Assembly (NCBI RefSeq): GCF_003946245.1
Contig: NZ_RHNN01000012.1
Span: forward strand, 1-64,000
Reading direction: 5' to 3'
Source of the DNA: Levilactobacillus cerevisiae
GTDB taxonomy: Bacteria > Bacillota > Bacilli > Lactobacillales > Lactobacillaceae
Length of the DNA stretch: 64,000 nucleotides
Part shown: piece by piece, positions 39,381 through 49,638 of the stretch
Layout of the letters: each line of letters begins with the position of its first letter
How positions within the stretch are numbered: position 1 is the first letter of the stretch
Made by a program: the position numbers and the translations under genes
Notes under the pieces: model-generated
The model's database searches: none
Seen by the model: the letters and a program-made list of their open reading frames with translations, nothing else
Told to the model about the DNA's origin: nothing

Positions 39381-40331
39381 ATGATTGAATTTGAAAAGCC
39401 TAACATTCATAAAATTGACGAAAGTAGCAATTACGGTAAGTTTGTTGTTGAACCGTTGGAACGTGGATACGGGACAACCTTAGGCAACTCCTTACGACGA
39501 ATTTTACTTTCTTCATTACCTGGTGCAGCTGTTACCAGCATTCAAATCGACGGGGTTCTGCATGAGTTTTCTACTGTCGAAGGGGTCGTTGAAGACGTCA
39601 CGCAAATCATCTTAAATGTTAAGAAGATTGCGTTGAAGTTAAACGGTTCTGACGAGCAGGAAGAAACGATGGAAATTAACGTTAAGGGTCCTGCCCAAAT
39701 CACTGCTGGTGATATCGTGGCCGGTGCTGACGTTGACGTTTTGAACCCAGATCTGTACATTGCTACAGTTGCTGATGGGGCGACGTTCCACATGCGAATG
39801 ACTGCAGATAAGGGCCGAGGCTATGTCTCTGCCGACGAGAACAAAGTTCGTAACACTGATATGCCAATTGGTGTTTTAGCTGTGGATTCCATTTACACCC
39901 CAATCGAACGGGTTAACTACCAAGTAGAGAATGCACGGGTTGGCCAACGGGCTGACTATGATAAATTGACCCTGGATGTTTGGACAAACGGTTCAATCAA
40001 TCCAAGCGAAGCCATTGCTCTGGCTGCAAAGATCTTGACCGAACATCTGGCTATGTTTGTCGACCTGACTGACGAAGCTAAGAATGCGGAAATCATGGTT
40101 GAAAAAGAAGAAACGCACAAGGAAAAGATGCTTGAGATGACCATCGAAGAGCTCGACCTGTCCGTTCGTTCTTACAACTGCTTGAAGCGTGCTGGTATCA
40201 ACACGGTTCAAGAATTGAACAACAAGACTGAAGCAGACATGATGAAGGTTCGTAACTTGGGTCGCAAGTCCCTTGAAGAAGTTAAGGCTAAGTTAGCTGA
40301 CTTAGGTTTGTCACTTCGGAAGGAAGACTAA
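39381..40331 (+). CDS. rpoA: DNA-directed RNA polymerase subunit alpha
   Basis: 316-aa alpha subunit. N-terminal dimerisation domain begins [20 protein letters not shown]; the C-terminal domain from about residue 245 ([20 protein letters not shown]) binds UP elements and activators. GAAAGGGG upstream, 85 nt after rpsK. Confidence 0.98.
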   Translation: MIEFEKPNIHKIDESSNYGKFVVEPLERGYGTTLGNSLRRILLSSLPGAAVTSIQIDGVLHEFSTVEGVVEDVTQIILNVKKIALKLNGSDEQEETMEINVKGPAQITAGDIVAGADVDVLNPDLYIATVADGATFHMRMTADKGRGYVSADENKVRNTDMPIGVLAVDSIYTPIERVNYQVENARVGQRADYDKLTLDVWTNGSINPSEAIALAAKILTEHLAMFVDLTDEAKNAEIMVEKEETHKEKMLEMTIEELDLSVRSYNCLKRAGINTVQELNNKTEADMMKVRNLGRKSLEEVKAKLADLGLSLRKED

Positions 40332-40361
40332 TTTTAGACACTCAAAGGAGGGTTTCTAGTT

Positions 40362-40745
40362 ATGAGTTACCGTAAATTACAACGGACAAGTTCTCAACGT
40401 CGTGCCTTATTACGCGATTTGACTACTAGTTTAATCTTGAACGGTCGTATCGAAACTACCGAAGCACGCGCTAAGGAAGTTCGGAAGACGGCTGACCAAA
40501 TGATTACCTTGGGTAAGAAGGGCGACTTGCACGCACGTCGTCAAGCTGCTGCTTTCATCCGTAACGTGGTTGCAGATGTTAAAGAAGATGGCGACGATGT
40601 CGTTGTTACCAGCGCTTTGCAAAAGGTATTTAGCGAATTGGCACCTAAGTACGCTGATCGTAACGGTGGTTACACACGTATCTTAAAGACGATGCCTCGT
40701 CGCGGAGATGGCGCTGCTATGGCTATCTTGGAATTTGTTGACTAA
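40362..40745 (+). CDS. rplQ: 50S ribosomal protein L17
   Basis: 127-aa L17, at the exit tunnel rim. [20 protein letters not shown] is diagnostic. Last gene of the S10-spc-alpha cluster. AAAGGAGGG upstream. Confidence 0.98.
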   Translation: MSYRKLQRTSSQRRALLRDLTTSLILNGRIETTEARAKEVRKTADQMITLGKKGDLHARRQAAAFIRNVVADVKEDGDDVVVTSALQKVFSELAPKYADRNGGYTRILKTMPRRGDGAAMAILEFVD

Positions 40746-41034
40746 TTTTTGGTTAATGAATCGGGAGTAATCACGTCCTTAAACGGGATCAATTAGTTAC
40801 AAATTAATCACTAGAACTGTATGGTATAGAGCGCTACGATGATGGGGAATTCTTTCCGAGTCTAGCTTGAATGGGGGCTAACGCCTCAGCGCCGTCAGTT
40901 TGTTAGTGATTTTTTTTGTGTACTTTTTTCTGGACAAAACGGTCGTAAAACAAAAACTACCGGAACACTTCGATAATGGCGTAAACTTTGATATAATTAG
41001 CGGTGACTTTTTCACTAGGAGACGTAAAATACGG
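40746..41034 (+). other. rplQ-ecfA1 spacer with T-rich hairpin and promoters
   Basis: AATCACTA (40806-40813) can pair with TAGTGATT (40904-40911), which runs into eight T, a possible terminator for the ribosomal cluster. TGGTATAGA at 40822-40830 resembles an extended -10 inside the loop. A second promoter candidate, TTCGAT and TATAAT with 17 nt spacing (40969-40997), precedes ecfA1. No gene is seen here. Confidence 0.5.
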
Positions 41035-41871
41035 ATGGCAAATATCATTGAAGTGAAGCATCTTTCATATAAATATGACGAAAATCAACGGCCGGCTTTA
41101 AAGGACGTTAGTTTCGACGTACACGCTGGTGAGTGGTTGGCCATTGTCGGACACAACGGTAGTGGCAAATCGACCTTAGCGAAGTCGTTAGACGGCCTCT
41201 TGCCCTTTACTGAAGGCACCGTGACAGTAGATGGGATACAATTGACGCCTGAGACCGTTTGGGACGTCCGTAGTAAGATTGGCATGATCTTTCAGAATCC
41301 AGATAACCAATTTGTGGGAGCTACTGTTGAGGATGACGTTGCGTTTGGGTTAGAAAATCGGCAAATTCCCCGTGCGGACATGTTGCCGCGGGTGCAGGCG
41401 GCCATGGAAGAGGTTGGGATGTCTGAGTTTGCGCAACGGGAACCTAGTTCGTTGTCTGGTGGCCAGAAGCAGCGGGTCGCGTTGGCCGGTATTGTCGCCA
41501 TCGCGCCTGACATCTTGATTTTGGACGAGGCGACTAGCATGTTGGATCCCCAGGGGCGAAGTGACATGTTGAAGCTGGTGCGGCAGTTGCGGAGTAGCCA
41601 GCAGTTGACGGTTATTTCGATTACCCATGATATTGATGAGGCCGCCGGTGCAGACCGAATCTTGGTGATTGACGACGGCCAACTGATTGAGGAGGCTCAA
41701 CCGGCGACCATCTTTGCACGGGGAGAACGGCTGGTCGACATGGGATTGGATTTACCCTTTACGGCAAAGCTGAAGATTGCACTGCAAAAACGCGGTGTGA
41801 CCGTCCCAACGGCATACCAAACGACGGCTGAAATGGAGGAATGGTTGTGGCAATCTCTTTCGAACACGTAA
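41035..41871 (+). CDS. ecfA1: Energy-coupling factor transporter ATPase EcfA1
   Basis: 278-aa ATPase of the shared ECF module that powers uptake of vitamins (folate, riboflavin, thiamine and others) through different S components. Starts [17 protein letters not shown] at ATG 41035; the longer open frame upstream is non-coding in character. Walker [11 protein letters not shown]-loop QNPDNQFVG, signature LSGGQKQR, Walker B ILILDEAT. Overlaps ecfA2 by 25 nt. Confidence 0.96.
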   Translation: MANIIEVKHLSYKYDENQRPALKDVSFDVHAGEWLAIVGHNGSGKSTLAKSLDGLLPFTEGTVTVDGIQLTPETVWDVRSKIGMIFQNPDNQFVGATVEDDVAFGLENRQIPRADMLPRVQAAMEEVGMSEFAQREPSSLSGGQKQRVALAGIVAIAPDILILDEATSMLDPQGRSDMLKLVRQLRSSQQLTVISITHDIDEAAGADRILVIDDGQLIEEAQPATIFARGERLVDMGLDLPFTAKLKIALQKRGVTVPTAYQTTAEMEEWLWQSLSNT

Positions 41872-42719
41872 CGTATACCTATCAGGCTGGCACACCATTG
41901 GCCCAGACGGCCGTTCAAGACGTCTCGTTCACGGTACCTGATCACGGCTATCTGGCCATCATTGGTCACACGGGTAGTGGGAAATCGACCTTGATTCAAC
42001 AAATCAACGCGTTGTTTAAGCCGACCAGTGGTGAGATTCACGTGGATGACTTTACGGTGACGCCAACCACCACGAATACTGACTTAAAGCCGCTACGGCA
42101 GCACGTGGGCATGGTGTTTCAATTTCCAGAAAGCCAATTATTTGAGGAGACCGTACGCAAGGACATTGCTTTCGGTCCGCAAAATTTTGGTATGAGTGAA
42201 GACGACGCCAACGCTTTAGCCGACGAAATGTTGACTAGGGTCGGTCTTGACAAAAGTTATGCCGAGCGGTCGCCGTTTGAACTTTCTGGGGGCCAAATGC
42301 GGCGGGTCGCCATTGCTGGTGTGCTTGCCATGCAACCCCAAGTGCTGGTATTAGACGAACCAACGGCGGGGCTTGATCCTCAGGGAAGACAGGCGATGAT
42401 GCAGCTGTTTGAGCGGCTCCACCGGGAGCAGGGGCTGACCATTGTGCTGGTGACTCACCAAATGGAAGACGTGGCCGAATACGCTGAGCAGGTGGCTGTA
42501 ATGCGTGACGGCAAATTGGTCAAATTTGGCCAACCCCAAGACGTGTTTGCTGATCCACAATGGTTACGAGAAAATCAATTGGACGTGCCACGCGCAGCAC
42601 AATTTGCCCAAGAACTGGGTAAGCGGGGCGTTCAGTGGAATAAATTGCCGTTGACCGCAGACCAGCTAGCCGATCAATTAGTGGCTCGCTGGCCAGGCGA
42701 GGGGGCGGACCATGTCTAA
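41847..42719 (+). CDS. ecfA2: Energy-coupling factor transporter ATPase EcfA2
   Basis: 290-aa second ATPase of the ECF module. I choose GTG 41847 ([20 protein letters not shown]), 6 nt after GGAGGA; an ATG at 41841 sits directly on that site. Walker [11 protein letters not shown]-loop QFPESQLFE, signature LSGGQMRR, Walker B VLVLDEPT. Overlaps both neighbours, so tightly coupled. Confidence 0.95.
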   Translation: MAISFEHVTYTYQAGTPLAQTAVQDVSFTVPDHGYLAIIGHTGSGKSTLIQQINALFKPTSGEIHVDDFTVTPTTTNTDLKPLRQHVGMVFQFPESQLFEETVRKDIAFGPQNFGMSEDDANALADEMLTRVGLDKSYAERSPFELSGGQMRRVAIAGVLAMQPQVLVLDEPTAGLDPQGRQAMMQLFERLHREQGLTIVLVTHQMEDVAEYAEQVAVMRDGKLVKFGQPQDVFADPQWLRENQLDVPRAAQFAQELGKRGVQWNKLPLTADQLADQLVARWPGEGADHV

Positions 42720-43515
42720 TAAGTTTATTTTTGGCCGTTACTTACCGCTGAACTCGGTGGTGCATCGGCTGGACCCCCGGGCAAAATTGCTTTTGAGCTT
42801 TTGCTATATTATTTTAGTTTTCTTAGCCAACAACCCGTTAAGTTATGCTGTGCTGATTGTACTAACTATTGGATCAATTTTGGCCTCAAAAATTAGTTTG
42901 GGTTTCTTCTTGCGGGGCATTCGACCGCTACTTTGGTTGATTGTCTTTACGGTGATCCTCCAGCTATTGTTTAGTCCGGTCGGTGGTCACACCTATTTTC
43001 ACTGGGCCTTTATTAATATCACGCAATTTGGCTTGATCAATGCCGGATACATTTTTATCCGGTTCTTGTTAATTATTATGATGTCTACGCTGTTGACGCT
43101 ATCCACACAGCCATTGGATATCGCCACTGGTCTGGCCTCCTTGATGAAACCCTTGCGGTGGCTGCGGGTGCCTGTTGATACATTGGCAATGATGTTGTCG
43201 ATTGCACTCCGATTCGTGCCAACGTTAATGGATGAAGCAACTAAAATTATGAACGCCCAGCGTGCACGGGGTGTTGATTTCGGCGAAGGCGGGCTGTTTA
43301 AACAGGCCAAGTCGTTGATTCCCCTGATGGTTCCTTTATTCATGAGTGCGTTTAACCGGGCCGAGGATCTTTCCACGGCAATGGAGGCACGGGGATACCA
43401 GGACAGTGAACATCGCAGTCAGTATCGCATTTTAACGTGGCAAAAGCGGGATACGATTACCTGGCTGTTATTTTTGATTGGATTTGCGGCGATTCTCGCT
43501 TGTCGCCATTGGTAG
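42712..43515 (+). CDS. ecfT: Energy-coupling factor transporter transmembrane protein EcfT
   Basis: 267-aa membrane scaffold linking the EcfA pair to interchangeable S components. Several hydrophobic helices; the two coupling motifs with A-R-G are seen in AQRARGVDF and AMEARGYQ. Starts 8 nt before the ecfA2 end. The order ecfA1-ecfA2-ecfT-truA after rplQ is standard for Firmicutes. Confidence 0.96.
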   Translation: MSNKFIFGRYLPLNSVVHRLDPRAKLLLSFCYIILVFLANNPLSYAVLIVLTIGSILASKISLGFFLRGIRPLLWLIVFTVILQLLFSPVGGHTYFHWAFINITQFGLINAGYIFIRFLLIIMMSTLLTLSTQPLDIATGLASLMKPLRWLRVPVDTLAMMLSIALRFVPTLMDEATKIMNAQRARGVDFGEGGLFKQAKSLIPLMVPLFMSAFNRAEDLSTAMEARGYQDSEHRSQYRILTWQKRDTITWLLFLIGFAAILACRHW

Positions 43516-43524
43516 GAGGATTTC

Positions 43525-44322
43525 ATGCAACGCTATAAAGTAATTTTTATGTATGACGGCACTAACTTCGCCGGTTTTCAACGGCAACCGAATAAGCGGA
43601 CCGTGGAGAGTGCCTTGACGAAAGTTGTCAATAAAATGGCGAAGGATCCGGAGCCAGCAATCGTCATTTATGGCTCCGGCCGAACCGACGCAGGCGTCCA
43701 TGCTTTGGCCCAGGTGGCCCACTTTGACTTTCCCTTCTACATTCCCGCCGAGAGCATGCGCAAGGGCTTAAACAGCATGCTACCCATGGATATGGAGATC
43801 CTCAGCGTGGCAGAGGTTGCACCTGACTTCCATGCGCGGTATGACGTGTCTGGAAAGCGGTATTTGTACCGGATGGATCTCGGCGAATTTCGCAATCCCT
43901 TTAAGCGCAACTACACGGGCCACTGGAAGTTTCCGGTCGATATCGCGAAAATTAATGCGGCTTTGCAGGATTTAGTCGGGGAACACGACTTTACCAGTTT
44001 TGTGGCTTCCGGCGCGCAAACGCGGACCTTTGTCCGGACGATTTATGAAGCCACCTGTCACATTGATCAAGCCAATCATGAATTAGTTTTTGAATTTTAT
44101 GGTAACGGGTTTATGTACAATCAGGTCCGAATCATGGTGGGCGTCTTGGTCGAAATTGGGGCCGGCACCCGACCCGTGCATGACATTCCCCGGCTGTACG
44201 CGGTCAAGGATCGCAAGCAGGCCCGCCGAACGGTTCCGGCCGCCGGCTTGTACTTAAAACACGTTTATTATCAGGGTGAAGATCCGGCTCACCCGACAAA
44301 ATTACCTGAACGTCAACGGTAA
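43525..44322 (+). CDS. truA: tRNA pseudouridine(38-40) synthase TruA
   Basis: 265-aa enzyme that isomerises uridines 38-40 in the anticodon arm. Catalytic aspartate lies in [14 protein letters not shown] near residue 56. [20 protein letters not shown] is the usual N-terminus. TAGGAGG upstream, 9 nt after ecfT. Confidence 0.97.
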   Translation: MQRYKVIFMYDGTNFAGFQRQPNKRTVESALTKVVNKMAKDPEPAIVIYGSGRTDAGVHALAQVAHFDFPFYIPAESMRKGLNSMLPMDMEILSVAEVAPDFHARYDVSGKRYLYRMDLGEFRNPFKRNYTGHWKFPVDIAKINAALQDLVGEHDFTSFVASGAQTRTFVRTIYEATCHIDQANHELVFEFYGNGFMYNQVRIMVGVLVEIGAGTRPVHDIPRLYAVKDRKQARRTVPAAGLYLKHVYYQGEDPAHPTKLPERQR

Positions 44323-44348
44323 AATTTTGTTAGTGCGGCAAACAATCA

Positions 44349-44461
44349 TTGACTTTATGGTGAAAACTTTGTATTATGGTTGTTGGTATTGTTTGCCCCA
44401 CGATAAGCCCCGGAAAGTTTACTTGGTGTCAGACAAACACAGATTTATGGAGGAATTTAAC
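44349..44461 (+). promoter_or_regulatory. rplM promoter and L13-type leader
   Basis: TTGACT and TATTAT with 17 nt spacing (44349-44377). The leader has GGTATTGTTTG, AAGCCCCGGAAAG and CAGACAAACAC, where GTTTG pairs with CAAAC. This pattern resembles the L13 ribosomal leader known from Firmicutes, thought to mediate autoregulation by L13. Recognition is by eye. Confidence 0.7.
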
Positions 44462-44905
44462 GTGCGTACAACTTATATTGCAAAACCTAGCGACATTGAT
44501 CGCAAATGGTACATTGTCGACGCAACCGACGTTAGTTTAGGCCGGCTTGCTTCAGTCGTTGCTACTGTATTACGTGGTAAGAACAAGCCAACGTTCACCC
44601 CTAACGTGGACACTGGTGATAACGTAATCGTCATCAACGCTAGCAAGATCGCTTTGACTGGCCGTAAGGCTACTGACAAGATTTACTATCACCACACTGG
44701 TTTTCCTGGTGGCTTAAAGTCACGGACTGCCGGTAACTTCCGGGAAGAAAACCCAGAAAAGTTGATCGAAACTTCTGTACAAGGTATGCTCCCTAAGAAC
44801 TCCTTAGGTCACCAAATGGCATTGAAGCTTCACGTGTATGCTGGTGAAGACCACAAGCACGAAGCACAAAAGCCAGAAGTATTAGACATTACTAACCTTA
44901 TCTAA
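44462..44905 (+). CDS. rplM: 50S ribosomal protein L13
   Basis: 147-aa L13, early 50S assembly. I choose GTG 44462 ([20 protein letters not shown]) after GGAGGAATTTAAC; the longer frame overlaps truA and the promoter. [20 protein letters not shown] and [16 protein letters not shown] are signatures. Confidence 0.97.
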   Translation: MRTTYIAKPSDIDRKWYIVDATDVSLGRLASVVATVLRGKNKPTFTPNVDTGDNVIVINASKIALTGRKATDKIYYHHTGFPGGLKSRTAGNFREENPEKLIETSVQGMLPKNSLGHQMALKLHVYAGEDHKHEAQKPEVLDITNLI

Positions 44906-44919
44906 GGAGGAAAACCAAA

Positions 44920-45312
44920 TTGGCACAAGTTCAATATCGCGGCACTGGCCGTCGTAAAAACTCCTCTGCTCGTGTACGTTTAGTACCCGGCTCAGGCAAA
45001 ATTGTTATGAACAAAAAGGCAATCGAAGATTACATCCCATTCGCAAGTATTCGTGAAGTTGTTTTACAACCATTCAACGTTACGGAAACCCTTGGTAACT
45101 ATGATGCATTAGTTACTGTGCATGGTGGCGGTTTCTCCGGTCAAGCCGGCGCAACTCGTCATGGGATCGCTCGGGCATTGCTCGAAGTTGACCCAGATTT
45201 CCGTGGACCATTAAAGCGTGCGGGTCTCTTGACTCGTGATGCTCGTATGAAAGAACGGAAGAAGCCAGGTCTCAAGAAGGCCCGTAAAGCTTCACAATTC
45301 TCCAAGCGTTAA
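44920..45312 (+). CDS. rpsI: 30S ribosomal protein S9
   Basis: 130-aa S9, C-terminal tail KASQFSKR reaches P-site tRNA. TTG start ([20 protein letters not shown]) after AAGGAGG. Second gene of the rplM-rpsI operon; terminator follows. Confidence 0.98.
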   Translation: MAQVQYRGTGRRKNSSARVRLVPGSGKIVMNKKAIEDYIPFASIREVVLQPFNVTETLGNYDALVTVHGGGFSGQAGATRHGIARALLEVDPDFRGPLKRAGLLTRDARMKERKKPGLKKARKASQFSKR

Positions 45313-45333
45313 TATTTCGATATTGGCAATTGG

Positions 45334-45366
45334 AAAATCCTCACCATTCAGTTGGTGGGGATTTTT
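45334..45366 (+). terminator. Terminator after rpsI
   Basis: AAAATCCTCACC pairs with GGTGGGGATTTT (one wobble), T run. Confidence 0.92.
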
Positions 45367-45541
45367 TGTTTAGCTGACATTTATGTCAAAAACGGCATCG
45401 TCGCCAGCGACGAGATTCGTCAGTTGCCTATATCGTGGCCGTCAATAACGGTTGGCTAGGTCAGTGATCTTACTTGAAATGGGTATTGTTTTCCCAGACG
45501 GATTGTCTTAAGCTGGAGAGAATAGCTAATAGGAATGAGAT

Positions 45542-46897
45542 ATGATGGAAAAAATTACGCATTCGAGATTATTTGATACTTTGTCCAAAAAGATGGTGTG
45601 GGGCTTCATCTTCCTGATTACGATTGGGACGGTATTGTTGAGCTTGCCCGTTGCCACGAACGAGGCGCAGGGGTCGACACTCATTAACACCTTGTTTACA
45701 GCAACTTCGGCTACCTGTATTACGGGGCTAACGGTCGTCAATACGGCTGAGCACTGGTCCTTTTTTGGTCAGGTAGTGATTTTGGGTCTCTCTGAGATTG
45801 GTGCGTTGGGATACATGACGTTTGCCGTGTTGCTGTTCAACATTATTCGGCGCAACCTCGACCTGTCAACGCAATTGATGGTGAAAGAGTCGTTAAACTT
45901 AGAAAACTTGAGTGATACCAAGAGCGTCATGAAATACGTTGTCGGCCTCTCTGCGCTCTTTCAGGCTGGCGGGGCATTCCTCCTGGTATTTGATTTTATT
46001 CCGCGTTACGGTTGGAAACGGGGCTTATACGCGTCCGTTTACCACGCCGTGATGTCGTTTTGTAATGCGGGGTTCGATATTTTCGGTAACAGTCTGATGG
46101 GCTTTCGCGATGATTCCTACTTGTTAACGGTCACGATTATCCTCATCATCGGTGGGGGACTCGGCTTCTTGGTATGGCGGGATCTCTTGTTGTACCATGA
46201 ACGGAAACGCTTGAGTCTGAACTCGAAACTCACCCTGGTCACGACGGGCGCGTTGTTTGTCACTGGATTTTTGCTCTTATTATTGACCGAACGTGACCTG
46301 TCACTCTTACCGAAAGATACGTCTTGGTTCAACCGGACAATCAACACGTTGTTTCTCAGCGTCACGCCCCGGACGGCCGGATTAATTACCTTACCGACAA
46401 ATGATCTGCAGTCGGGGAGTATTTTTATTATTATGATTCTAATGTTCGTTGGTGGGACGCCAGGCTCAACAGCTGGGGGGATCAAGACGACCACGTTTGG
46501 TGTTCTGATGTTACAAAGCATTGCCCAGTTGCGTGGCAAGAAGGACGTTGAATTCAGTCGGCGCCGTTTCAGTCAAACGAACATCAGTCGTGCGCTCCTG
46601 TTGCTATTCTTGGCCAGCGTGGTGATTGTGATTGCGACGCTCATTCTGACGCAGACCGAAAAGATTCCCAAGGGTTTTGGCCTCGAGTATATCGTGTTCG
46701 AAGTTCTGTCAGCATTTGGAACGGTGGGGCTGAGTCTGGGGTTAACACCGCACCTTACCGTCATCGGCAAATTGGTCATTATGATGCTGATGTTTGTCGG
46801 TCGGGTCGGAATCTTTACCTCCCTATACTCGCTGTCTAAGCGCCAAACGAAGGTCAACCAGATTCGGTATCCGGAAGAAAACATTTTAATTGGTTAG
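45542..46897 (+). CDS. ktrB: Potassium uptake protein KtrB (TrkH/KtrB family)
   Basis: 451-aa ion-conducting subunit with four M1-P-M2 repeats. Selectivity-filter segments are ATSATCITGLT (P1), SFCNAGFDIF (P2), SVTPRTAGL (P3) and SAFGTVGLSLGL (P4), each with the key glycine. GGTPGSTAGGIKTTTF is the family loop. It imports K+ (with Na+ in known members) when gated by the KtrA ring. Start ATG 45542 has AGGA upstream; a second ATG follows immediately. An inverted repeat TCGTCGC/GCGACGA lies at 45398-45413 upstream. Confidence 0.94.
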   Translation: MMEKITHSRLFDTLSKKMVWGFIFLITIGTVLLSLPVATNEAQGSTLINTLFTATSATCITGLTVVNTAEHWSFFGQVVILGLSEIGALGYMTFAVLLFNIIRRNLDLSTQLMVKESLNLENLSDTKSVMKYVVGLSALFQAGGAFLLVFDFIPRYGWKRGLYASVYHAVMSFCNAGFDIFGNSLMGFRDDSYLLTVTIILIIGGGLGFLVWRDLLLYHERKRLSLNSKLTLVTTGALFVTGFLLLLLTERDLSLLPKDTSWFNRTINTLFLSVTPRTAGLITLPTNDLQSGSIFIIMILMFVGGTPGSTAGGIKTTTFGVLMLQSIAQLRGKKDVEFSRRRFSQTNISRALLLLFLASVVIVIATLILTQTEKIPKGFGLEYIVFEVLSAFGTVGLSLGLTPHLTVIGKLVIMMLMFVGRVGIFTSLYSLSKRQTKVNQIRYPEENILIG

Positions 46898-46909
46898 GAA
46901 GTTATGACA

Positions 46910-47575
46910 ATGACGAAGAAAAGTTTTGCGGTGCTCGGTCTGGGACGTTTCGGTCAGAGTGTTGTGCAGACGCTGGTCGAGGCCCATCAGGATGTGCTAG
47001 CGGTCGATGTGAAAGAGGAGCCCGTCAATGCGATGATGGACATTGCGACGCAGACCCTGATTGCGGATACGCGGGACGAGGACGTTCTCCGCGGACTGAA
47101 CATTGATACCTTCGACTACGTGATTGTCGGTATCGGCAATAACATGGAAGCCAGCATTCTAACGACCATGTTGACCAAGGAGCTGGGGGCTAAAAAGGTG
47201 ATTGCCAAGGCCGAAACCAGCGATCATGGTCGCGTCTTGAAGCGGGTCGGGGCGGACCAAGTCATCTTCCCCGAACGGGACATGGGCCACAGTATCGTCC
47301 GGAAATTGTTGTCCAATCATATTCTGAATTTTATTGACCTCAGTGATGAATACACGCTAGCCGAGGTGGTTATTACCGATCCCACCTTCGTGAATCAGGA
47401 CTTGGTCAAACTGAATTTGCGCCAGCGCTTCGACTTAACCATCATTGCCATTCAGCACGGGCACAAGATTAATATCTCGCCGCAACCGACAGATATTGTC
47501 CAGTTACATGACGTGTTGACGGTTGTTGGGCCAATTGCCAACGTGGAAAAATTGGATGAAACTTTAAAAAAATAG
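46910..47575 (+). CDS. ktrA: Potassium uptake regulatory subunit KtrA (RCK protein)
   Basis: 221-aa cytosolic RCK protein that gates KtrB in response to ATP/ADP and, via the RCK_C domain, c-di-AMP in Firmicutes. Rossmann motif GLGRFGQSV is near residue 10, followed by VDVKEEPVN. The C-terminal RCK_C part starts near residue 135. I choose ATG 46910, 8 nt after TAGGAAG; ATG 46904 is only 2 nt from it. Co-transcribed with ktrB (12 nt gap). Confidence 0.94.
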   Translation: MTKKSFAVLGLGRFGQSVVQTLVEAHQDVLAVDVKEEPVNAMMDIATQTLIADTRDEDVLRGLNIDTFDYVIVGIGNNMEASILTTMLTKELGAKKVIAKAETSDHGRVLKRVGADQVIFPERDMGHSIVRKLLSNHILNFIDLSDEYTLAEVVITDPTFVNQDLVKLNLRQRFDLTIIAIQHGHKINISPQPTDIVQLHDVLTVVGPIANVEKLDETLKK

Positions 47576-47581
47576 CCTAAA

Positions 47582-47631
47582 AATGCCACTGCCCGGGATC
47601 GGATGATCACCAGGTAGTGGCATTAGTTTTG
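47582..47631 (+). terminator. Terminator after ktrA
   Basis: AATGCCACTGCC pairs with GGTAGTGGCATT (one mismatch), followed by a modest T-rich tail. Confidence 0.7.
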
Positions 47632-47701
47632 TCTTTTATTAGGGCTGAAATCTGAAGTGTGGGTGCGACCGTCTATCATAGTGAGAATTGAACACTAGCG
47701 C

Positions 47702-47904
47702 ATTGGCACCATCAGTTAAATCTACCGTCTGACACAACACGTTTCGGCAATGTAAAATCGGGAATCATGTGTCATGGCAGGCTTCAAACCGAGCCGGAGG
47801 ACCGATCCTCAGGCGGCAGGAGGTCCCCACAGCAGCCGGAATCTCTGGCAGCCGTAGGTGGCAATTTCCCACTATTTTATGAACTAAATCCCTGTTAGCT
47901 GGGC
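47702..47904 (+). repeat. Dispersed intergenic repeat, copy D (internally deleted)
   Basis: A 5' part related to copy A (ATTGGCA start, GGCAATGTAAAATCG) is joined directly to the 3' core beginning GGCAGGCTTCAAACC. The core continues GAGCCGGAGGACCG and CTCTGGCAGCCG, and ends CCCTGTTAGCTGGGCC. The middle of the element, including the small frame and the GAA-loop hairpin, is missing. Its 3' end lies 5 nt from the asnA stop codon. Confidence 0.82.
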
Positions 47905-47908
47905 CGGT

Positions 47909-48916
47909 TTACAGCAGATGAATCCCGTGAGCTTCACATTGGTCGTGCATTTCTTGTGGCCAGAGGGCAGCTTGGACTTCACCGACGTGGGCTTTACCCA
48001 AGAGCAACATGCACAGTCGGGATTGGCCGATACCGCCACCAATGGTGTAAGGCACCTCTTCGTTCAGAACCATTTGGTGATAGGGCAGGTTCGTCCGGTC
48101 CTCAGCGTGCGCAAGCTTTAATTGACGCTTCATTGCGGCAGCGTCAACCCGAATACCCATGCTGGAGATCTCAATGGCTTGTTGTAACGGTTCGTACCAG
48201 AACATGATGTCCCCGTTTAACTGCCAGTCATCGTAGTCGGGTGCGCGGCCGTCATGACGTTTGCCACTCTTCAGGGCATCCCCAATTTTCATAAGGAAGA
48301 CACAGCCCAATTTCTTACTGATGGCGTTTTCGCGTTCGCGGGGCGTCATGGTTGGGTACATATCTTCAAGTTCTTGCGTGGTGATGAAGTGAATTTCGTC
48401 AGGCAAGTGGTGAACGGCTTTGGGAAATTTGTACCAAACTTCGTGTTCCATGTGCTTGATGACCTTAAAAATAGTGCGAACGGTTTGTTTCAGTGTTTCC
48501 TCGGTCCGTTCGTCCTTGGCAATCACCTTTTCCCAGTCCCACTGGTCCACGTAAGCGGAATGGAAGTTGTCGAGGTCTTCATCTTTACGAATGGCATTCA
48601 TGTTAGTGTATAGGCCTTCATGCATCTTAAAACCGTAGCGCTTCAAAGCCACGCGTTTCCATTTAGCCAGTGAGTGGACAATTTCGATGGTTTCATCCCC
48701 CATGTCGGCCATGGTGAAGGAGACGGGCTTCTCGATACCGTTCAAGTTATCGTTCAGTCCGGTAGACTTTTCAACGAACATGGGTGCGGAAAGGCGAGAC
48801 AAGTTGAGCTGCTCCCCAAATTCTTCTTGGAAGGTTTCGCGAATGTACCGGATGGCAGATTGTGTTTCCCGAACGGATAATTTTGGATCGTATGATTTTG
48901 GAATGATTAAATGCAT
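47909..48916 (-). CDS. asnA: Aspartate-ammonia ligase (asparagine synthetase A)
   Basis: 335-aa enzyme making Asn from Asp, ammonia and ATP, related to class II aspartyl-tRNA synthetase catalytic cores. Starts [20 protein letters not shown] and shows [31 protein letters not shown]-like [14 protein letters not shown], and the C-terminal [20 protein letters not shown]. Length is normal. It lies on the strand opposite to its neighbours, under its own T-box leader. GAAGGAGAAAT precedes the ATG. Confidence 0.96.
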   Translation of the reverse strand: MHLIIPKSYDPKLSVRETQSAIRYIRETFQEEFGEQLNLSRLSAPMFVEKSTGLNDNLNGIEKPVSFTMADMGDETIEIVHSLAKWKRVALKRYGFKMHEGLYTNMNAIRKDEDLDNFHSAYVDQWDWEKVIAKDERTEETLKQTVRTIFKVIKHMEHEVWYKFPKAVHHLPDEIHFITTQELEDMYPTMTPRERENAISKKLGCVFLMKIGDALKSGKRHDGRAPDYDDWQLNGDIMFWYEPLQQAIEISSMGIRVDAAAMKRQLKLAHAEDRTNLPYHQMVLNEEVPYTIGGGIGQSRLCMLLLGKAHVGEVQAALWPQEMHDQCEAHGIHLL

Positions 48917-48953
48917 AAGCTATTTCTCCTTCTATGGGCCAAATTTAAGATAA

Positions 48954-49236
48954 AACAAAAAGGTTTTCCATCCCTTGTATAGACAAGGGACGAAAAACCT
49001 TTTCGCGGTACCACCCAAGTTGTCGATCCCAATGATCGGCCAGCTCAATTAGAGTACAAACATACTCTACCGATGGTAACGTACCGGTTAACGGCTTACC
49101 CTAGCGTGACTGAGTCATTTCAGGAAGCAACTAAGAAAGTGTTTTTCGGTTAAATCAAACGCTGATTGGGTTCGCACTAACTCCCAACTCACTGACAGGC
49201 TGATCAAACGTACTCCTCTTTCCTACGTTTTTTATC
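48954..49236 (-). ncRNA. T-box leader of asnA (tRNA-Asn sensing)
   Basis: On the minus strand the T-box motif GGGTGGTACCGCG is at 49004-49016, followed by a long terminator hairpin (AAAAGGTTTTTCGTCCCTTG pairing with CAAGGGATGGAAAACCTTTT) and a T run. The 5' domain has GGAAAGAGGAGTACG and a GTTGGG/CCCAAT distal hairpin. AAC at 49149-49151 (in TTTAACCG) is a specifier candidate for Asn. Cognate amino acid is inferred mainly from the gene. Confidence 0.9.
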
Positions 49237-49247
49237 TTGTGGCATTA

Positions 49248-49275
49248 ATACTAGCACCAATTTCAAAATTGTAAA
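49248..49275 (-). promoter_or_regulatory. asnA promoter
   Basis: On the minus strand TTTACA and TAGTAT with 16 nt spacing, just upstream of the T-box. Confidence 0.6.
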
Positions 49276-49638
49276 TGCCTAAATTAAAATTCAACGAGAT
49301 TTTCTCTGGTTGATAACTCATTGAATGTTGCGACTCAAGTAGTAGAAACGTTACCGAAAATGCGGTGAAAAAATTTTGTTATATTTTGAAATTAGTCTCG
49401 TAATGGCGGCTTTTGATAAATATATTTATCAGAGTTTAAGATTCTCTGTAGCTCGGAAAGTAGGTCTAGACCGGTGGCTAGTAGCACGGTATGCTGGGGG
49501 TAATTTTAAGGGAGTAGGGGATGACCAGCATGCATTTTGAGGAGCTATTTACTATGAGCGGCCACTTGAATGGTTCAGCCAAGGCACTAGAGTTCGGGAC
49601 GACCATCAGTGAGCGCGTGCGGCCTCAGGGAGGCAATC
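49276..49638. other. Spacer with a perfect 18-bp palindrome
   Basis: AT-rich spacer between the asnA promoter and the unknown gene. TGATAAATATATTTATCA at 49414-49431 is a perfect palindrome of operator size. No clear promoter hexamers were found beside it, and no gene is seen. Confidence 0.5.

Noticed and set aside
45367-45541. c-di-AMP (ydaO) riboswitch upstream of ktrBA
   Set aside because: Expected in Bacillus at this gene, but the conserved motifs are absent and no terminator is seen; only an inverted repeat was found.
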